Shown one piece after another: positions 34,328 through 47,099 of a stretch of 64,000 bases of DNA; position 1 is the stretch's first letter; each line of letters begins with the position of its first letter. The position numbers and the translations under genes are program-made. The notes under the pieces were generated by a model that was given only the letters and a program-made list of their open reading frames with translations, searched no databases and was not told the DNA's origin. The stretch is taken from the NCBI GenBank assembly GCA_963978895.1, contig OZ022245.1, positions 20,106,202 to 20,170,201 of the forward strand. Reading direction: 5' to 3'. Source of the stretch: Erpobdella octoculata (taxonomy: Eukaryota > Annelida > Clitellata > Hirudinida > Erpobdellidae).

Positions 34328-34653
34328 CATTTGACACCACGTCAACGAGGAGTCCAGCGACCACGTCAACCAAGAGTCCAGCGACCACGTCAACGAGGAG
34401 TCCAGCGACCACGTCAACGAAGAGTCCAGCGACCACGTCAACGAAGAGTCCAATCACGACGAAAAGTCCGGCAACCGTGTCAACAGGAAATCAAGCGACC
34501 AGTTTGCCAATGAGTTCTCCATCCAGTGCGACAACCGTACCAGGAGAAATTCTACCGACGGATCTGACAAGATCAGCAACGCAAGCGAATACTTCAGTTG
34601 AAACCGGACCACGACGTTCGGAGCGCCTGCGGTTGAAGAATTTAAGATTTTGA
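34328..34653 (+). CDS. Gypsy C-terminal tail, Thr/Ser/Pro repeats
   Basis: Downstream part of the interrupted gypsy reading. Seven or so units of SPATTSTK/R, then a charged end RRSERLRLKNLRF and stop. Such tails follow the integrase C-terminal domain in many gypsy elements. Confidence 0.65.
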
Positions 34654-34734
34654 CACGATTTTTTTTTCTTTCGTTAGAAGACATTTTTACATTTAGTTTT
34701 CGCTTTTGAAAAGACTCAAAAGCTTGTGGGAAGG

Positions 34735-34907
34735 TGTTGTGACGAGACACTCCAGGTGTAGTCAGGTGCGCCTTCCAAGCTAGCTACCGAGTTGTTGCGA
34801 GAAAGTTCTGTTTAGTGTTTTTTGTGAGTTGCGCGGTATTTACATTACACGTTTCTTGTTATTTATATTGTGTTTAGAAAGAATAAAGTTTTCTGAAAGA
34901 CACAACA
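34735..34907 (+). repeat. LTR (3') of the gypsy element
   Basis: 173 bases, TGTTGTGACGAG to GACACAACA, preceded by a purine-rich GTGGGAAGG and with AATAAA near 34883. No partner LTR is in the window. Confidence 0.78.
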
Positions 34908-35022
34908 ATATTCAAATAAATAGGTGTTAATTTTTATCGATACAGGCTCGGTTAAATTTTATTGACCTAGTTTTGTTGCAAACTTTTTCTATTAAATGAG
35001 ATAGTTCACGTAATTTAACTCG

Positions 35023-35511
<489 letters not shown>

Positions 35512-36339
35512 ATGTTTTAAGATATATATTATAAGGAAACATAGCGTTGATATGTTTTTACGAGCCACATATATCAGAAACTTGGATGGCTCGGAGTACT
35601 GTAAACTGTTTCAGTAAGAAGAAAAGAAAATGACAGATGAGATGAGATAGCTGTAATAGGAAAATACAATTGGTTACGAATTTGAGATCGCTTGAATCTT
35701 CAATTTCAAATAAGCATACGACATAAAGAAGGCTTGATGGCTGTATTCTAAAGATTAAAAAGTTAAGGATATCCAAGAGAAAATTAAACAACCCGCATTA
35801 ACTAGTTAATAAATGGAACGATGATAAAAGGGTCAAAATATGAAATCTTTATATACTCCGATCGAAAAGAAAAAGAAATGCAATTAATTATTAATTGAGA
35901 TTTGTTTGATGTTTCAATTTTAATTAAGTGAACGACAGAAATAAGCTTTGATCGTTGTAGCCTAGCGATTAAGAAGTTATCGGCTTCCAAGAACAATATA
36001 GCCGGCTTTAATTACCTAATCAACGTAGCGATGACTTGGGTAAAGACTCAATAAGCAGCAAATTGAAGATCATTTGATGTTTCAATTTTAATTAAGTGAA
36101 CGACAGAAATAAGTCTCGATCGATATTTTTTGCCTTTTGCATGTTTGGTTTTACTTACGGTTAACTTAAACTAAATGTTTGATAAGTTGATTGTTGCCAA
36201 TATGTATTAGTTTCATGCAGTCATACACACATACTCTGCTTAGGTAAATAAATTGGTAAATAGAAACACCACAAAAATGACTTAATAATTAGTTTCCAAG
36301 CGATCTTGACATAATAAAACAAAATGTGTATTTTTTAGT

Positions 36340-36695
36340 ATGAACATTTTGTTGTGAACGTTGTGTCGTGAACGTTTTGTCGTGAACATTTTGTCGTTGA
36401 ACATTTTGTCTGTGAGCATTTTGTCTGTGAACATTTTGTGCGTGAACATTTTTCGTGAACGTTTTGTCGTGAACGTTTTGTCGGTGTTCATTTTGTCGTG
36501 AACATTTTGTCGTTGAACATTTTGTCGTTGAACATTTTGTCGTTGAACATTTTGCCTGTGAACGTTTTGTCGGTGTTCATTTTGTCGTGAACATTTTGTC
36601 GTGAACATTTTGTCGTGAACGTTGTGTCGTGAACGTTTTGTCGGGAACATTTTGTCGTTGAACATTTTGTCTGTGAACGTTTTGTCGTGGAACCC
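36340..36695. repeat. Minisatellite of GTCGTGAACATTTT units
   Basis: About 22 units of 15-18 bases, variants of TTGTCGTGAACATTTT and TTGTCTGTGAACATTTT. The array ends TTTTGTCGTGGAACCCATACAGGG, perhaps the edge of a larger element. Confidence 0.92.
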
Positions 36696-36829
36696 ATACA
36701 GGGATTGTAAATACGCTAACCGGACCCACTCGTGTCTTTTATCTCTACTATGATTTTCTTTTTCATCACTTTATTTGCATTTAACGACGTATGAACAATG
36801 TTAAAAATAAATTCTGGCCGAAAACAAGA

Positions 36830-37170
36830 AAATGGAGTTTGGCGTTATTTAAGTTACGAACCCTCTACTGATAAAAGCCGGTGCAACATGGTTTGTAGTG
36901 TGGGAGAAAAAAGATTCGGAAGCTCACGTGGTCGAAACTTGCGGAGCTCTGTTGAAAAGTAAATCATCTAAGTCATAGACATAAGGAACGGAAGTGGCAA
37001 AAGAACTTGAGGTTTTGGAGACAAATCGCAAAAAGCTAAGGGCCAAGCGCAAACTAATCGAAAATTATATAGGAAACATGGTTAACCAGAATGGTGCACA
37101 GACTACTACGTTGACTAAGATCGATCCCAATGCCACGCTAACTTTTTTTAAAATTGTAGATAAAAAAAAC
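36830..37170 (+). pseudogene. Possible BED-finger hAT N-terminal remnant
   Basis: Reads NGVWRYLSYEPSTDKSRCNM with VC following, then basic text to a stop. In a second frame it continues LEVLETNRKKLRAKRKL. The pattern VW.YF...D.S.C...C is that of BED fingers, but the His pair is not clear. Confidence 0.4.
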
Positions 37171-38255
37171 TGATTTAAAAACTCTAATTGATTGAAATTC
37201 TAAAATAATTAAATTGAAAATAATCTTCTGCTTCTTTTAAGTTAATTTAATTATTAAATTTTGTTAAAAATTAGAAGTTGTTTGTTGTTTGCCTGCCACC
37301 GATTTATTGGTGAGTCTCTTCAAAAGAAATACCTGGAAAAAGAAAGAAATCACATCTCTGATCAAACAATCTGACCACAGACAGGTTGAATCTTTTGGCA
37401 GGACCACCAAACTTAAGCGAGATCATCATCAACATTTTGAATTCTTGAAACGTTGACGCTACAAATTCTCAGCTTGGTCATACTAAAGAATTGGTTCGAA
37501 TTTATCAAAAATTTCAACGACAATTTTATGTATAACATTTTATGCAGTAAATTGCTAAAGTTTTACATTTAAAAAAAGCTAATTAAAGCAGAAACTTCAA
37601 AATTATACAATCTGAAAGTCTCAAGAACTATTTCATCTCAACGTTGATATTCTCTACTTAATATCTCTAATAAAATTAGTAATTAAACTCGAAAAACTCA
37701 TGAAAATTAAAATAAAGAAAAAATGAAAAGAAGAAATTCAATGCTAATGATTTTTAACAAATAAATACAAATTAAACAATCGAAAATCGCTATTCTTCTA
37801 CTGTATCTTCAACGACAATTCTGCTCAAAAGCAGACGTCATAAACGCATTCAGCAAATCAGAAAGCTCAGAAGAAACTAACTCAACCAATCAGCAAAGCC
37901 CGTACAATTCAAGCGTGTAGTAACACCATCTTTTGATTTCAATCGCCATTATTTTTTTCAAAATTCAGTCGTGATTTTTAAAAATTTTAATTATTTAATT
38001 TACCTCTTCAATTATAATTTTATTCTACTGGTCATTTTACTTTAATTTTTGTTATAGTTTTTATTATATTTTAAGTGTGCATACATTACATTATAATTTT
38101 CCATAATTCTACAGTAGTGATTCTCAAAATTTATTTTCCAATTTACAATTGTTTAAAAACCGTAATTATTTATTCTGTACTAAATTTAAAAATTATTTAC
38201 TTCAGTGTTTCATTTATTTCGCTTTGATTTATTTTCGGTGATTTATTTTTCAAAA

Positions 38256-39134
38256 ATGTCCAAAAATCTGAAAAAATGTAAGATATGTGAAATGTACGGA
38301 GAAGTTGACAGTTTTGCCGGACATATATGCAAAGGTTGTGAAAGAACTGCTGTGTTGGAAAAGAATATTGAAAAGCAACAGGAAAGGATTGATATGTTGG
38401 AAGAAAAATTGGTGGAACTGCTTAGACATAAGGAAATAGTGGAAAAAGAAGAGGTCAAGCATTATGAGGAACATAAATCACAGATTGAAGAAATGGAGGA
38501 GAGGTTGAACAGAATTAAGATGACAGAAGAAAAGATGATACAGATTACATTACGGGAAAAAACAGAAAAATGGAGCACTGTTGTTAAAAGAAATGTTGAC
38601 AAAGATCTGAAGGCAATAAATGAAAAAGTGAAAAAAGTAGAGGAATCCATTGAACGCAATATAGAAAAAAAAACTGAGAGAAAGAAAAAAAATAACATTA
38701 TCTTGAATCGATTGGCTGAAAAAAAAGACATGGAGCACGGTGAGAGAATAGGTGAAGACAAAAGAATGGTGTTAAGCCTCTTGAATGATGTTTTGGAGGT
38801 GCCCTGCGATGAAAAGTTGGACATAAAAAACATCTACAGATTAAATTAAGATTAGATTAAAAAAGGAGAAAAGGAAAGACCGTTACTTATAGAGTTCCGT
38901 AATGTTGCAATCAAAAACAGAGCTCTAGAGTCATTGTCCAGACTTCAAAAAGCAGAAGAAAAATTCAAGAGAATCTCAGTCACTCATGACTTGACAAAAA
39001 CTGAAAGAGAACAGTGCAGAAATCTGGTTGAACAATGCAGAGAGAAGCAGAATGGAGAAACAACGGGAAACTGGCTATACAGGGTAAAGGGCTTGCCGGG
39101 GGACATGAGGCTAGTAAAGCTGAAAAGAAACTGA
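38256..39134 (+). pseudogene. CR1-type LINE ORF1 with two in-frame stops
   Basis: Starts MSKNLKKCKICEMYGEV. An N-terminal CxxC...HxCxGC zinc-binding motif (CKIC, GHICKGC) is followed by a long coiled coil of Glu/Lys (residues about 30-150). After NIYRLN at 38847 the frame has TAA and TAG, then reads on in the same frame (KGEKERPLLIEFRNVAI, KFKRISVTHDLTKTEREQC) to 39134. That C-terminal block is the basic nucleic-acid-binding part of such ORF1 proteins. They coat LINE RNA. Confidence 0.8.
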
Positions 39135-42058
39135 ATATAGTGGAGCATGGTGAAAAGAAGAAGGTGGCACTCAAGAAAATGGAAAGAAGAAACAATGAAA
39201 AGAAAGATAGAAGAGATTTGACTACGGTGGACGAAGGCAAAAAAATATGTAAATGTTTTTATGCTAATGTAGGAAGTCTGGCTAATAGGATAAAAATGCC
39301 TGAATTGGAAATATATGTGAAAAATGAAAACCCAGATATTATTGGCTTAACAGAAACCTGGACAAACAATAAAATCAGTGATGATGAACTAAAGTTAGTA
39401 GGCTATGATATGTTTAGAAAAGACAGAGAAAATCAAAAAAATACTGGCCATGGTGCTGGGGGTGTACTGTTGTATGTGAAAAATGATTTGAATGCAGTGC
39501 AAAGAGAGGACCTAAACAACAGAAAATTTAAAGAAAGCGTGTGGTGTGAATTGAAGCTGAAAACATATAAATTAATAATTGGGGTTTGCTTCAGAACTCC
39601 GAGTTCTAATGAAGATGCAGACAAGGGATTGTGTGAATTGATTTCCAAGGCAAATGAAAAGCCAGTGATCATTATAGGAGATTTTAATTACCACGTTAAT
39701 TGGGATACTCTTGAGGGTCAGACACACAAAGACAAGCAATTTCTACACTTCATTAATGATGAATTTTTGACACAGCTGATCAGAGCACCAACAAGAGGAA
39801 GAAATACTCTTGACTTATTATTAACTTCTGAAGAAAATATAGTTGAAAATATAATAGTGGGTGAATGTTTTGGTACAAGTGACCACCAGATTATCAGATA
39901 TGATTTGACAATAAGTGATATTGAGCAAAGAACATCAAAAGATGTTAGATACAACTACTTCAAGGCTGATTATGATAACATAAGAAAATATATCATAAAT
40001 AAAAATTTAATGAGCAAAATAACTGGATTGAATGTAGAAAATAGCTGGAAAGTGTTTATTCAAAGCATGCAAGAAGTCATTGAGGGACAGGTTTTAATTC
40101 AGAAAAACTGGAAAAATAAAAATCCATGGATGACGAGACTGATAATTAAAAAGCAAAGAGCAAAATGTAAAGTATGGAAAAAATATCGAGATCTAAATTG
40201 TACCATTGGAAGGGATAATTCAAACACAGAAAAATTAAAGGAATTAAAAGAAAAATACAAAAAGAAAAGAAATGAAGTGAAAAAAACAATTAAAATGGCC
40301 ATATTGGAGTATGAACAGAAACTGGCAAACAATATAAAAATGGATTGCAAAAGTTTTTACAATTATGTGAGAAGTAGACAGAAGAAAAAAGACAAAGTAG
40401 GTCCATTAAAAGATGACAAAGGGCAGGTAATAACGAACGATGAAGAAACAGCAGACATTCTAAATAACTACTTTGGATCTGTTTTTACTAAAGAAGATAT
40501 CCAAAATATCCCTAAGGCTAAAGATTTGTTTCAAAATGATACAGACAAATTAATAACTGAAGTTGTTTTTACAAAAATGCAAGTTGTTGAAATGCTAAGA
40601 AAATTGAAAACTGATAAAAGCCCTGGGATGGATGAGCTGCACCCAAAGTTCTTGCTTGAGGTCAGAAATGAGATCGGAGATGTGCTGGCAGAATTGATGA
40701 ATAGGTCAATGCAAACTGGGGAGGTCCCGCAGGACTGGAGGGATGCTGTTGTGGTGCCACTGTTCAAAAAAGGCAACAGAAGCGAAGCATGCAATTACAG
40801 ACCAGTTAGTCTTACCAGTATTGCTTGCAAAATTATGGAAAAAATGATTAAAAATGAAATTGTGATTCATCTGGAGAAATATAAATTAATTAACAATAGT
40901 CAGCATGGATTTGTGAAGAAAAGATCGTGTTTGTCAAATTTGTTGGATTTTTTTGAAGAGGTTTATGGAGGTATGGATGCATGTCAGTCGGTGGATGTGA
41001 TTTATTTAGATTTTGCCAAGGCCTTCGACACGGTTCCTCATCAAAGGTTGTCTTCAAAGTTGAAAGCAGTTGGTATAGGTGGTAATCTGTTAAGGTGGAT
41101 AGATTGTTGGTTGCTGGATAGAAGACAAAAAGTGGGAGTGAGAGGAAGTTTCTCGAAATGGATGAAAATAACCAGTGGAGTACCTCAAGGTTCTGTGCTT
41201 GGACCACTTCTTTTTGTTGTCTATATAAATGACATTGATGAAGGAATAGCAGCTGAAATATCAAAATTTGCCGACGACACTAAATTATGCAAAACAGTGT
41301 GCAATAGTGACGATGTCGAAGTGCTGAGAAACGATCTTGTGCAGTTATTCAAATGGTCGCAGGAATGGCAGATGCGGTTCAATGTTGACAAGTGTCATGT
41401 TATGCACTTGGGTAGAAGAAATCCAAGATATAAATACGAGTCAGAAGGCATACAGCTAAAAAAAACCAAAGAAGAAAAAGATCTTGGCGTATTAGTAAAT
41501 TAATATGCTAAACAGTCTAGACAATGTGCAGAGGTTGCAAAGAAGGGAAACAGAATTTTGGGCACGATCAAAAGAACCATAGTCAGCAGAGATAAAGATA
41601 GAGTTTTAAGATTGTATAAATCTCTAGTTAGGCCACACTTGGAATACTGTGTGCAGGCATGGAGCCCTTGTCTTAAAAAAGATATCTACATAATTGAAAA
41701 AGTGCAAAGACGAGCTACAAAGATGATTGCCGAGTTAAAAGGACTGAATTATGAACAACGTTTGAGTAGATGTAATCTGACCACACTTGAAAAAAGGAGG
41801 ACTAGAGGAGACTTAATTGAGACTTACAAATTATTGAACGGATTGGTTGACCTAAATCCGGAAAGATTTTTTGAGAGATCGAGATACAAAAGTACCAGAG
41901 GGCACAACTTTAAGCTATATAAGAAAAGGGAGAGTTCAATGAAACATAAATTCTTTAGTGCAAGAGTGACGAATGAATGGAATAAATTGGAGAATGAAGT
42001 TGTGAATGCTGAAAGTGTTGAAGAATTTAAAATTAAATTATGTAAATATGGTTTTTAA
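39035..42058 (+). pseudogene. CR1-type LINE ORF2: endonuclease and reverse transcriptase, one in-frame stop
   Basis: From 39250 the AP-like endonuclease: FYANVGSLANRI, DIIGLTETW, GAGGVLLYVKND, IIIGDFNYHVNW and GTSDHQIIRYDL. A basic helical linker follows. RT starts near 40580: [53 protein letters not shown] and the catalytic FADDTKL. After DLGVLVN a TAA (41501-41503) interrupts, then the same frame resumes with LYKSLVRPHLEYCVQAWSP and ends CKYGF at 42058. ORF2 overlaps the ORF1 end. The true start is probably downstream of 39035, near 39135. Confidence 0.9.
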
Positions 42059-43898
42059 ATGTTTGATAGTGGATCTCACACACGATTATTATTAATTGTT
42101 CTGATTCACTTTAAAATAAACGTTATGTTATGTTATGTTAACAACGTTAATATATATCAGCTATCTTTGGCGCTCTTGTAGCTGCCGGACGCGTCAGTTT
42201 ATATGGCACGTTTTTATCGAATTTAACCTCGGATAATACTTTGTATAATCTTTCATTTGTCAGTTAAACTTTTTTTAACTAAAGTCGTTTAAATCGATAT
42301 CTAGTTTGCTTATAATAAATTGATTTAATCTTCATACTTGAAGCTATTTATGCATCAGCCGTGCAAACGCTGTTTTCTGCTAATTACTGATTTTGCTTTG
42401 TTTTTTTTTTTTATTTTTCTGCACCAATGGGTTCTAATAGATTGCTGTATAAGCTACTGATTTTTAGAAACTAACTTATGTATCAACTATTGCCGTTATA
42501 ATTGTTGGCGTTATTTTCTTGAAAGAGCGCCATGGTTTCCTTGGTTCCAGTTGCGTTTCTACGTCCAATCTCCGCACGTTATTCGTATACACGTGACCAA
42601 CTCTAACCCCTCAATAAAAAAACTGAATCTTGGATCTATTATCATCCGCTCCATAAATAACAAGGTCGATGCTGCACGTCAACTGTTGACCGATCATGAC
42701 TTAGACATTCTAACAATGTGCGAAACGTGGCGTGAAGACTCTGACTCAGTATGCATTCGTCGTTTAAAATCAGAGGGTCTCCGTCCTTGAATGTGCTCTC
42801 AAAATTGACCCAAAGTCAGACCGAAATCGTACAAATTATGTTAACCACGGTGGCGTAGCGATTATAGCCCGCTCTGGAGTCAGACTGGTTAGACTACAGC
42901 TAGCAATTGTGTTCACGAAATTCGAATATATCTGTGCACGTGCTTCAGTCGTCGTCGTCGTGATCTACCGTCCTGGTTCCAAAGAAGTGTGCACGATGTT
43001 TCATAAAGAGTTCGGTTTACTCCTAGAATATTTGACATCATTCCTGAACCCAGTACTGATCACAGGTGACATCAACATACTAAATTGAACGTCAAAGCGA
43101 CTCGCACACAATTCAACTGCAAAGCACACTGTCGTCGTTCGGTTTGGTTCAGCACGTTCACCAGCCAACACACAAGATGGGTGGGACGATCGACATCATC
43201 GTTACTCGCTCTGCTGACGTCGTCTCCCAAGTCAACACTTTTGAAACTGGCCTGTCAGATCACCTGCTGCTACAGTTGAGCATCAACTTAGAATCGCCTG
43301 CTACACCAAAGTTCTCTCTCGACCCTGGCGTAAACTAAACCTCAACCAGTTTCGTATTGACCTACATCAGTCATTGAATACTGCGATGAAAGAGGTACTA
43401 ACATCCGTTGACGAAATGATCGGCGTTTTCGATAACATTACTCGGTCTGTACTGGATCAACATGTTTCTGAGAAAACTATTTCACGTCGTCGGCGATCCT
43501 CAGACGAATGGTTTGATGATGAATGTCGACTTGAGCGCCGTTTTAAACGAACTCTTAACGAGTCTGATCGTGCAATATGGCTTTCATCACATCGATCGAT
43601 GCACAAGCTTAACGATTCCAAGCGCAGTCGGTTCTGGTGCCGATATATTGTGTCAAAAAAATGCAACCCACGTGAGATGTGGAGATCTATCGACCGACTC
43701 CTTGCCATCACAAAGCGTCTGCACCGATTCTTGATTCGATCGATGCTGATTCGATAGCGACGTTCGTAAAAAAAAGTCGATGACATTCTTGCTTCTACCG
43801 TTGATGCCAGTGACCCAACTTACAGTATTGTTTCTTTTACAGGCTTTGAACGAACTAATATTAATTTCACGGTTAAACTAATTAGCGCAGCACCAGCC

Positions 43899-44683
43899 GT
43901 GTCGTCACCAATCGATCCGCTGCCGATGTGGCTGTTGAAGGAATGTGCTGACGTAGTGGCCCCTTTCATCACGGACCTGTTCAACCTGTCGAAGTCTAGC
44001 GGTGTCGTCCCGGCCACTTTCAAAACAGCCATTGTGACACCGATTCTTAAAAAGACCGCCCTGGACGAGTCTGACCCAAGAAATTACCGGCCAATCTGCA
44101 ACTTGGCCACGCTGGGAAAACTTCTCGAACGCGTAGCTGTTGGTCAACTTACATCTTATCTAAATCTCAACAACTTATTTCCGGAACTTCAGTCTGACTA
44201 CCGCCAACATCGCTCAACCGAAATTGCACTCGTAAAAGTTGTTAATGACATTATCCTATCCATTGACTCTGGTGACATTGCGTTACTGTCGTTGTTAGAC
44301 CTCTCATCGGCATTCGACACGGTAGATCATGATATACTGCTGGAGAGACTTAAGCTATCCTTTGTCGTCCAATCAACGCTTTTATCCTGGATAAAATCAT
44401 ATTTGTCAGAACGATCTTACACTGTCAGTTTTTGCGGTGCTATGTCACAAGTCGATACTGTCTATTGTGATGTACCACAAGGATCTGTCCTTGGACCACT
44501 ACTTTTCCTTTTATATACTGCTGACATTGAAAAAATACAGTCATTTGGCTTATCTGTACATTTATACGCCGATGACACTCAACAGTACTGTAGCAGCAGA
44601 CCGGTTGATGCAGCCACCCTTAAAAAAAATAGCCAAGTCAGTACAACAAGTGACACAGTGGATGGCCTCCAACAAGCTTCAAT
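43899..44683 (+). pseudogene. Family A LINE reverse transcriptase
   Basis: Open from MSSPIDPLPMWLLKECAD. Shows [53 protein letters not shown] and the catalytic YADDTQQY. The reading then runs into the foreign fragment at 44684. Endonuclease and C-terminal parts lie in other frames, so the element is dead. Confidence 0.9.
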
Positions 44684-44861
44684 CAATCAATCAATCAATC
44701 AATCAAAAAATATTTCTAAAGCGCTATTTCCGCAGTGTTCAATAGCGCTCGGTCGTGAAATTATTAAACAGATATGTTTTAAGTCCACGACGGAAAACTG
44801 TGAGAGAAGTAGAGTTAGTAAGAGAAGAAGGAAGAGAGTTCCAGAGATAGGGACCCGATAG
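44684..44861 (-). mobile_element. 5'-truncated LINE 3' end with (TTGA)n tail
   Basis: 178 bases with target duplication GCTTCAAT (44676-44683, 44862-44869). On the minus strand it codes WNSLPSSLTNSTSLTVFRR then GLKTYLFNNF and a stop, the last residues of an L2/CR1-like protein, followed by TTGATTGATTGA. The copy at 5370-6540 shows the empty site. Confidence 0.9.
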
Positions 44862-45434
44862 GCTTCAATTGAATGCTGGCAAAACTGAATGTATGTGGTG
44901 TGCCACGACGCGTCGACCGCACATTCTAGACTGCTGTCCAATTGACCTAGGTGGTTCAACTTTCACTCCATATGTTATGGTGCGGGACCTTGGTGTGGTG
45001 CTTAGCTCAGACATTTCCATGACTGGTCACGTGGGCAAGGTGATCGGAGAGTGCTATTACAAGCTGCGACAATTCAAGACATGCAGACGGTGCATACCAG
45101 TATCGGTTGCGTTGTCACTAGTTAATAGCTTTGTTGTCTCAAAATTCGACTATTGCATCGCTTTGCTCGCTGATCAACCTGACTATGTCCTCTGTCGCTA
45201 TTAGTCAGTACTCAACACGGCAGCGAGACTCGTTTACGGTCTGAAAAAAATTGACCACATCTCAGATATCATGCGTGACAAACTTCATTGGTTAAGGGCT
45301 CGAGAGCGTGTCAAATTTAAGCTGTGCCTGCTGGTTTTCAAGACCATGCATGGACTCGTGCCTGAATACATCACGTCAATGTGCTTGGCCGTCAGTTCAG
45401 TTGTATCCCGTCGACGATTGCGTTGTATTTGACA

Positions 45435-45757
45435 GGCGCCGTAGCACAGTGGTGAAAGCAGTTATGCTATAATCCTGCCGTCGTGGGTTCAAATCTCAGT
45501 CACGGCGAGGCGTAATTCCGTTGAGCAAAAGAATTCACTCGCATTGCTCAGGCCAACTCAGCCTTTCATCCTTCACTGGTCGATAAATGAGTACCAGTTT
45601 CACGACTGGGTTGTAATAGGGTTCGGCACATTCCGATTTCGGAGACACGTGCGGGTGGCAGGTAATACTGTGTGATCCCATATGCACAAGTCGTTCCCGG
45701 CGCCTCTGAAGCTTAGCAACTGGCGCTTCTATTCGATCCTATTATTATTATTATTAT
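45435..45757 (+). mobile_element. tRNA-derived SINE, family 2 (long copy)
   Basis: Starts GGCGCCGTAGCACAGTGG (A-box) with GGGTTCAAATCTC (B-box), then a body of about 230 bases and an (ATT)n tail like that of family A LINE. The shared tail suggests that LINE family supplies its machinery (inference). Inserted into the family A LINE, whose sequence resumes with GACCGCTGG. Confidence 0.85.
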
Positions 45758-46094
45758 GTGTGACCGCTGGTGACCTGGTCGTGCCTGCGACGACTACCAA
45801 GTTTGGACAACGGGCATTTTCTGTCGCCGCTATTAAATCATGAAACTGTCTTCCCATATCTATTCGTTTATCTTGTTCTGTTGAGGCTTTTAAAAAAGCT
45901 CTTAAAACTCATCTGTTCATTTAGTCTTATAACTAAACTTTTTTATATAATATATATTTATTTTTGTGTGTGTTTATCCGAGGTTTTTGACGTTTTGTAC
46001 AGCGCTCTTGTGATGACTATTTCATTGTACTGCGCTATATAAATTGTCCATATTATTATTATTATTATTATTATTATTACAAAGTTAGACCGAG

Positions 46095-46860
46095 CCCACT
46101 ACCTTGCGGAACCTCACTTATAACAGCTCTCGGTTCAGACAGGCAACGGTCAACTTGAACCATCCGGAGGCGATTCTTTATCTCCACCCACTCCATAAGC
46201 TTTCATCTTTCTTTTTAGTTTGATATGAGAAATTGAGTCAAAGGCTTTTTGAAAGTCAAAATAAATTATTCAAGTAGCTTATGACTGTAAAAATCCGTGC
46301 TGGTGTCGAGAGATGAGATTGTGTTCGACTAAATATCGTAGCAGGGCTTTATTAATTATTTTTTCCATAGTGCAACAACATGTACTAGTAAGAAAAATGG
46401 GTATGTAGTTAGAAGGATTGCTAGTGTGACTTTTTTATTTTTATATTTAAAGACGTGTGGAAAATATGACAAGGAGGAGTTGCTAGGCTGGAAGCACATT
46501 TTTTCTAAAGTAGTTTCGGGATGCCATCTGGACCAAGAGAACATGAGTTGTTGAGATCTCTGATGAGGGACTGACACGTAAACACGCTTGCAAAATATTT
46601 ATTGAAAAAGTTGGCAATTTCGGTTGAGTCAGGTGTAAAGTCACCATCTCCCGAATCAATGCTTCCAATTTGAGGGTGAGTAAATAACTTTGAGTTAAAG
46701 TATCTGTAGAACCTTTCAATGTTACCTCCTGAAATAAATTTCCTCTCTGTGGTAATTTTGGCTCCCGTGGCCAAATCAAGACATGTCTTTGAAAACACAC
46801 CATAACAGATCTTGTATTCCAAAGCATTTATAGTTTTTCATCTCTTCCAAAACCATAACT
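46095..46860 (-). mobile_element. CR1-type LINE fragment
   Basis: Minus-strand readings: a linker with FYRYFNSKLFTHPQIGSI and IANFFNKYFASVFT (46560-46760), then, frameshifted, SLGPDGIP, an FQKAFDSISH-like box (about 46230) and EVPQGSGLG (about 46110). 5' and 3' truncated. Confidence 0.75.
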
Positions 46861-47099
46861 TGGCCTTGTAAATCATTCGAAGAGTTCTACAAACCTTTCC
46901 TTTTTTACTCCTGTCCCTTGATATTTGGACGAACAAAAAACGTCACTGCTATGTCTAAATGTTGTTTAAAACCGATCAACAGCTTTACACATTTTACACA
47001 TAAAAGCAATATTGAAAAACCCGATTCCAGTCGATGGTGCTTAGATAATTATCCATTTTCTTAAGTGTGGAAAAAGTTCCAGGCTAAGGGACAGGAAAC

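Larger units (their letters stand above)
32440..34907 (+). mobile_element. Ty3/gypsy element, 3' part with integrase and LTR
   Basis: Contains an integrase reading (32530-33252), interrupted at 33252 by a 1075-base DNA transposon, then the Thr/Ser/Pro-rich C-terminal tail (34328-34653) and an LTR (34735-34907). No RT or gag remains, and the 5' limit is unclear because TA arrays and a foreign fragment adjoin it. Confidence 0.8.
37900..42140 (+). mobile_element. Near-complete CR1-type LINE
   Basis: Has an ORF1 with zinc-finger and coiled coil, an ORF2 with AP-like endonuclease and RT, and a (TATGT)n-type tail at 42119-42140. Both ORFs carry in-frame stops but no frameshift that I could find, so the copy is fairly recent. 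The 5' limit is a guess: 37171-38200 is AT-rich leader or flank. Confidence 0.88.
42141..46090 (+). mobile_element. LINE, L2/CR1 group, family A, long degraded copy
   Basis: Begins right after the CR1 tail and ends in (ATT)n at 46055-46079. Leader 42141-42620. Endonuclease 42620-43390 in several frames (GSIIIRSINNKVDAA, LDILTMCETWRED). RT 43899-44683 and 44870-45434. The last part resumes at 45758. Two insertions (44684-44861 and 45435-45757) are absent from the related copy at 5370-6540. Confidence 0.88.

Noticed and set aside
36340..36695. CRISPR array
   Set aside because: Units of 15-18 bases are contiguous variants without unique spacers, in an animal genome. The arrays at 26570-27162 were rejected for the same reason.
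38462..40794. Several minus-strand Ser/Phe-rich readings
   Set aside because: They are shadows of the CR1 ORF1 and ORF2 on the opposite strand.
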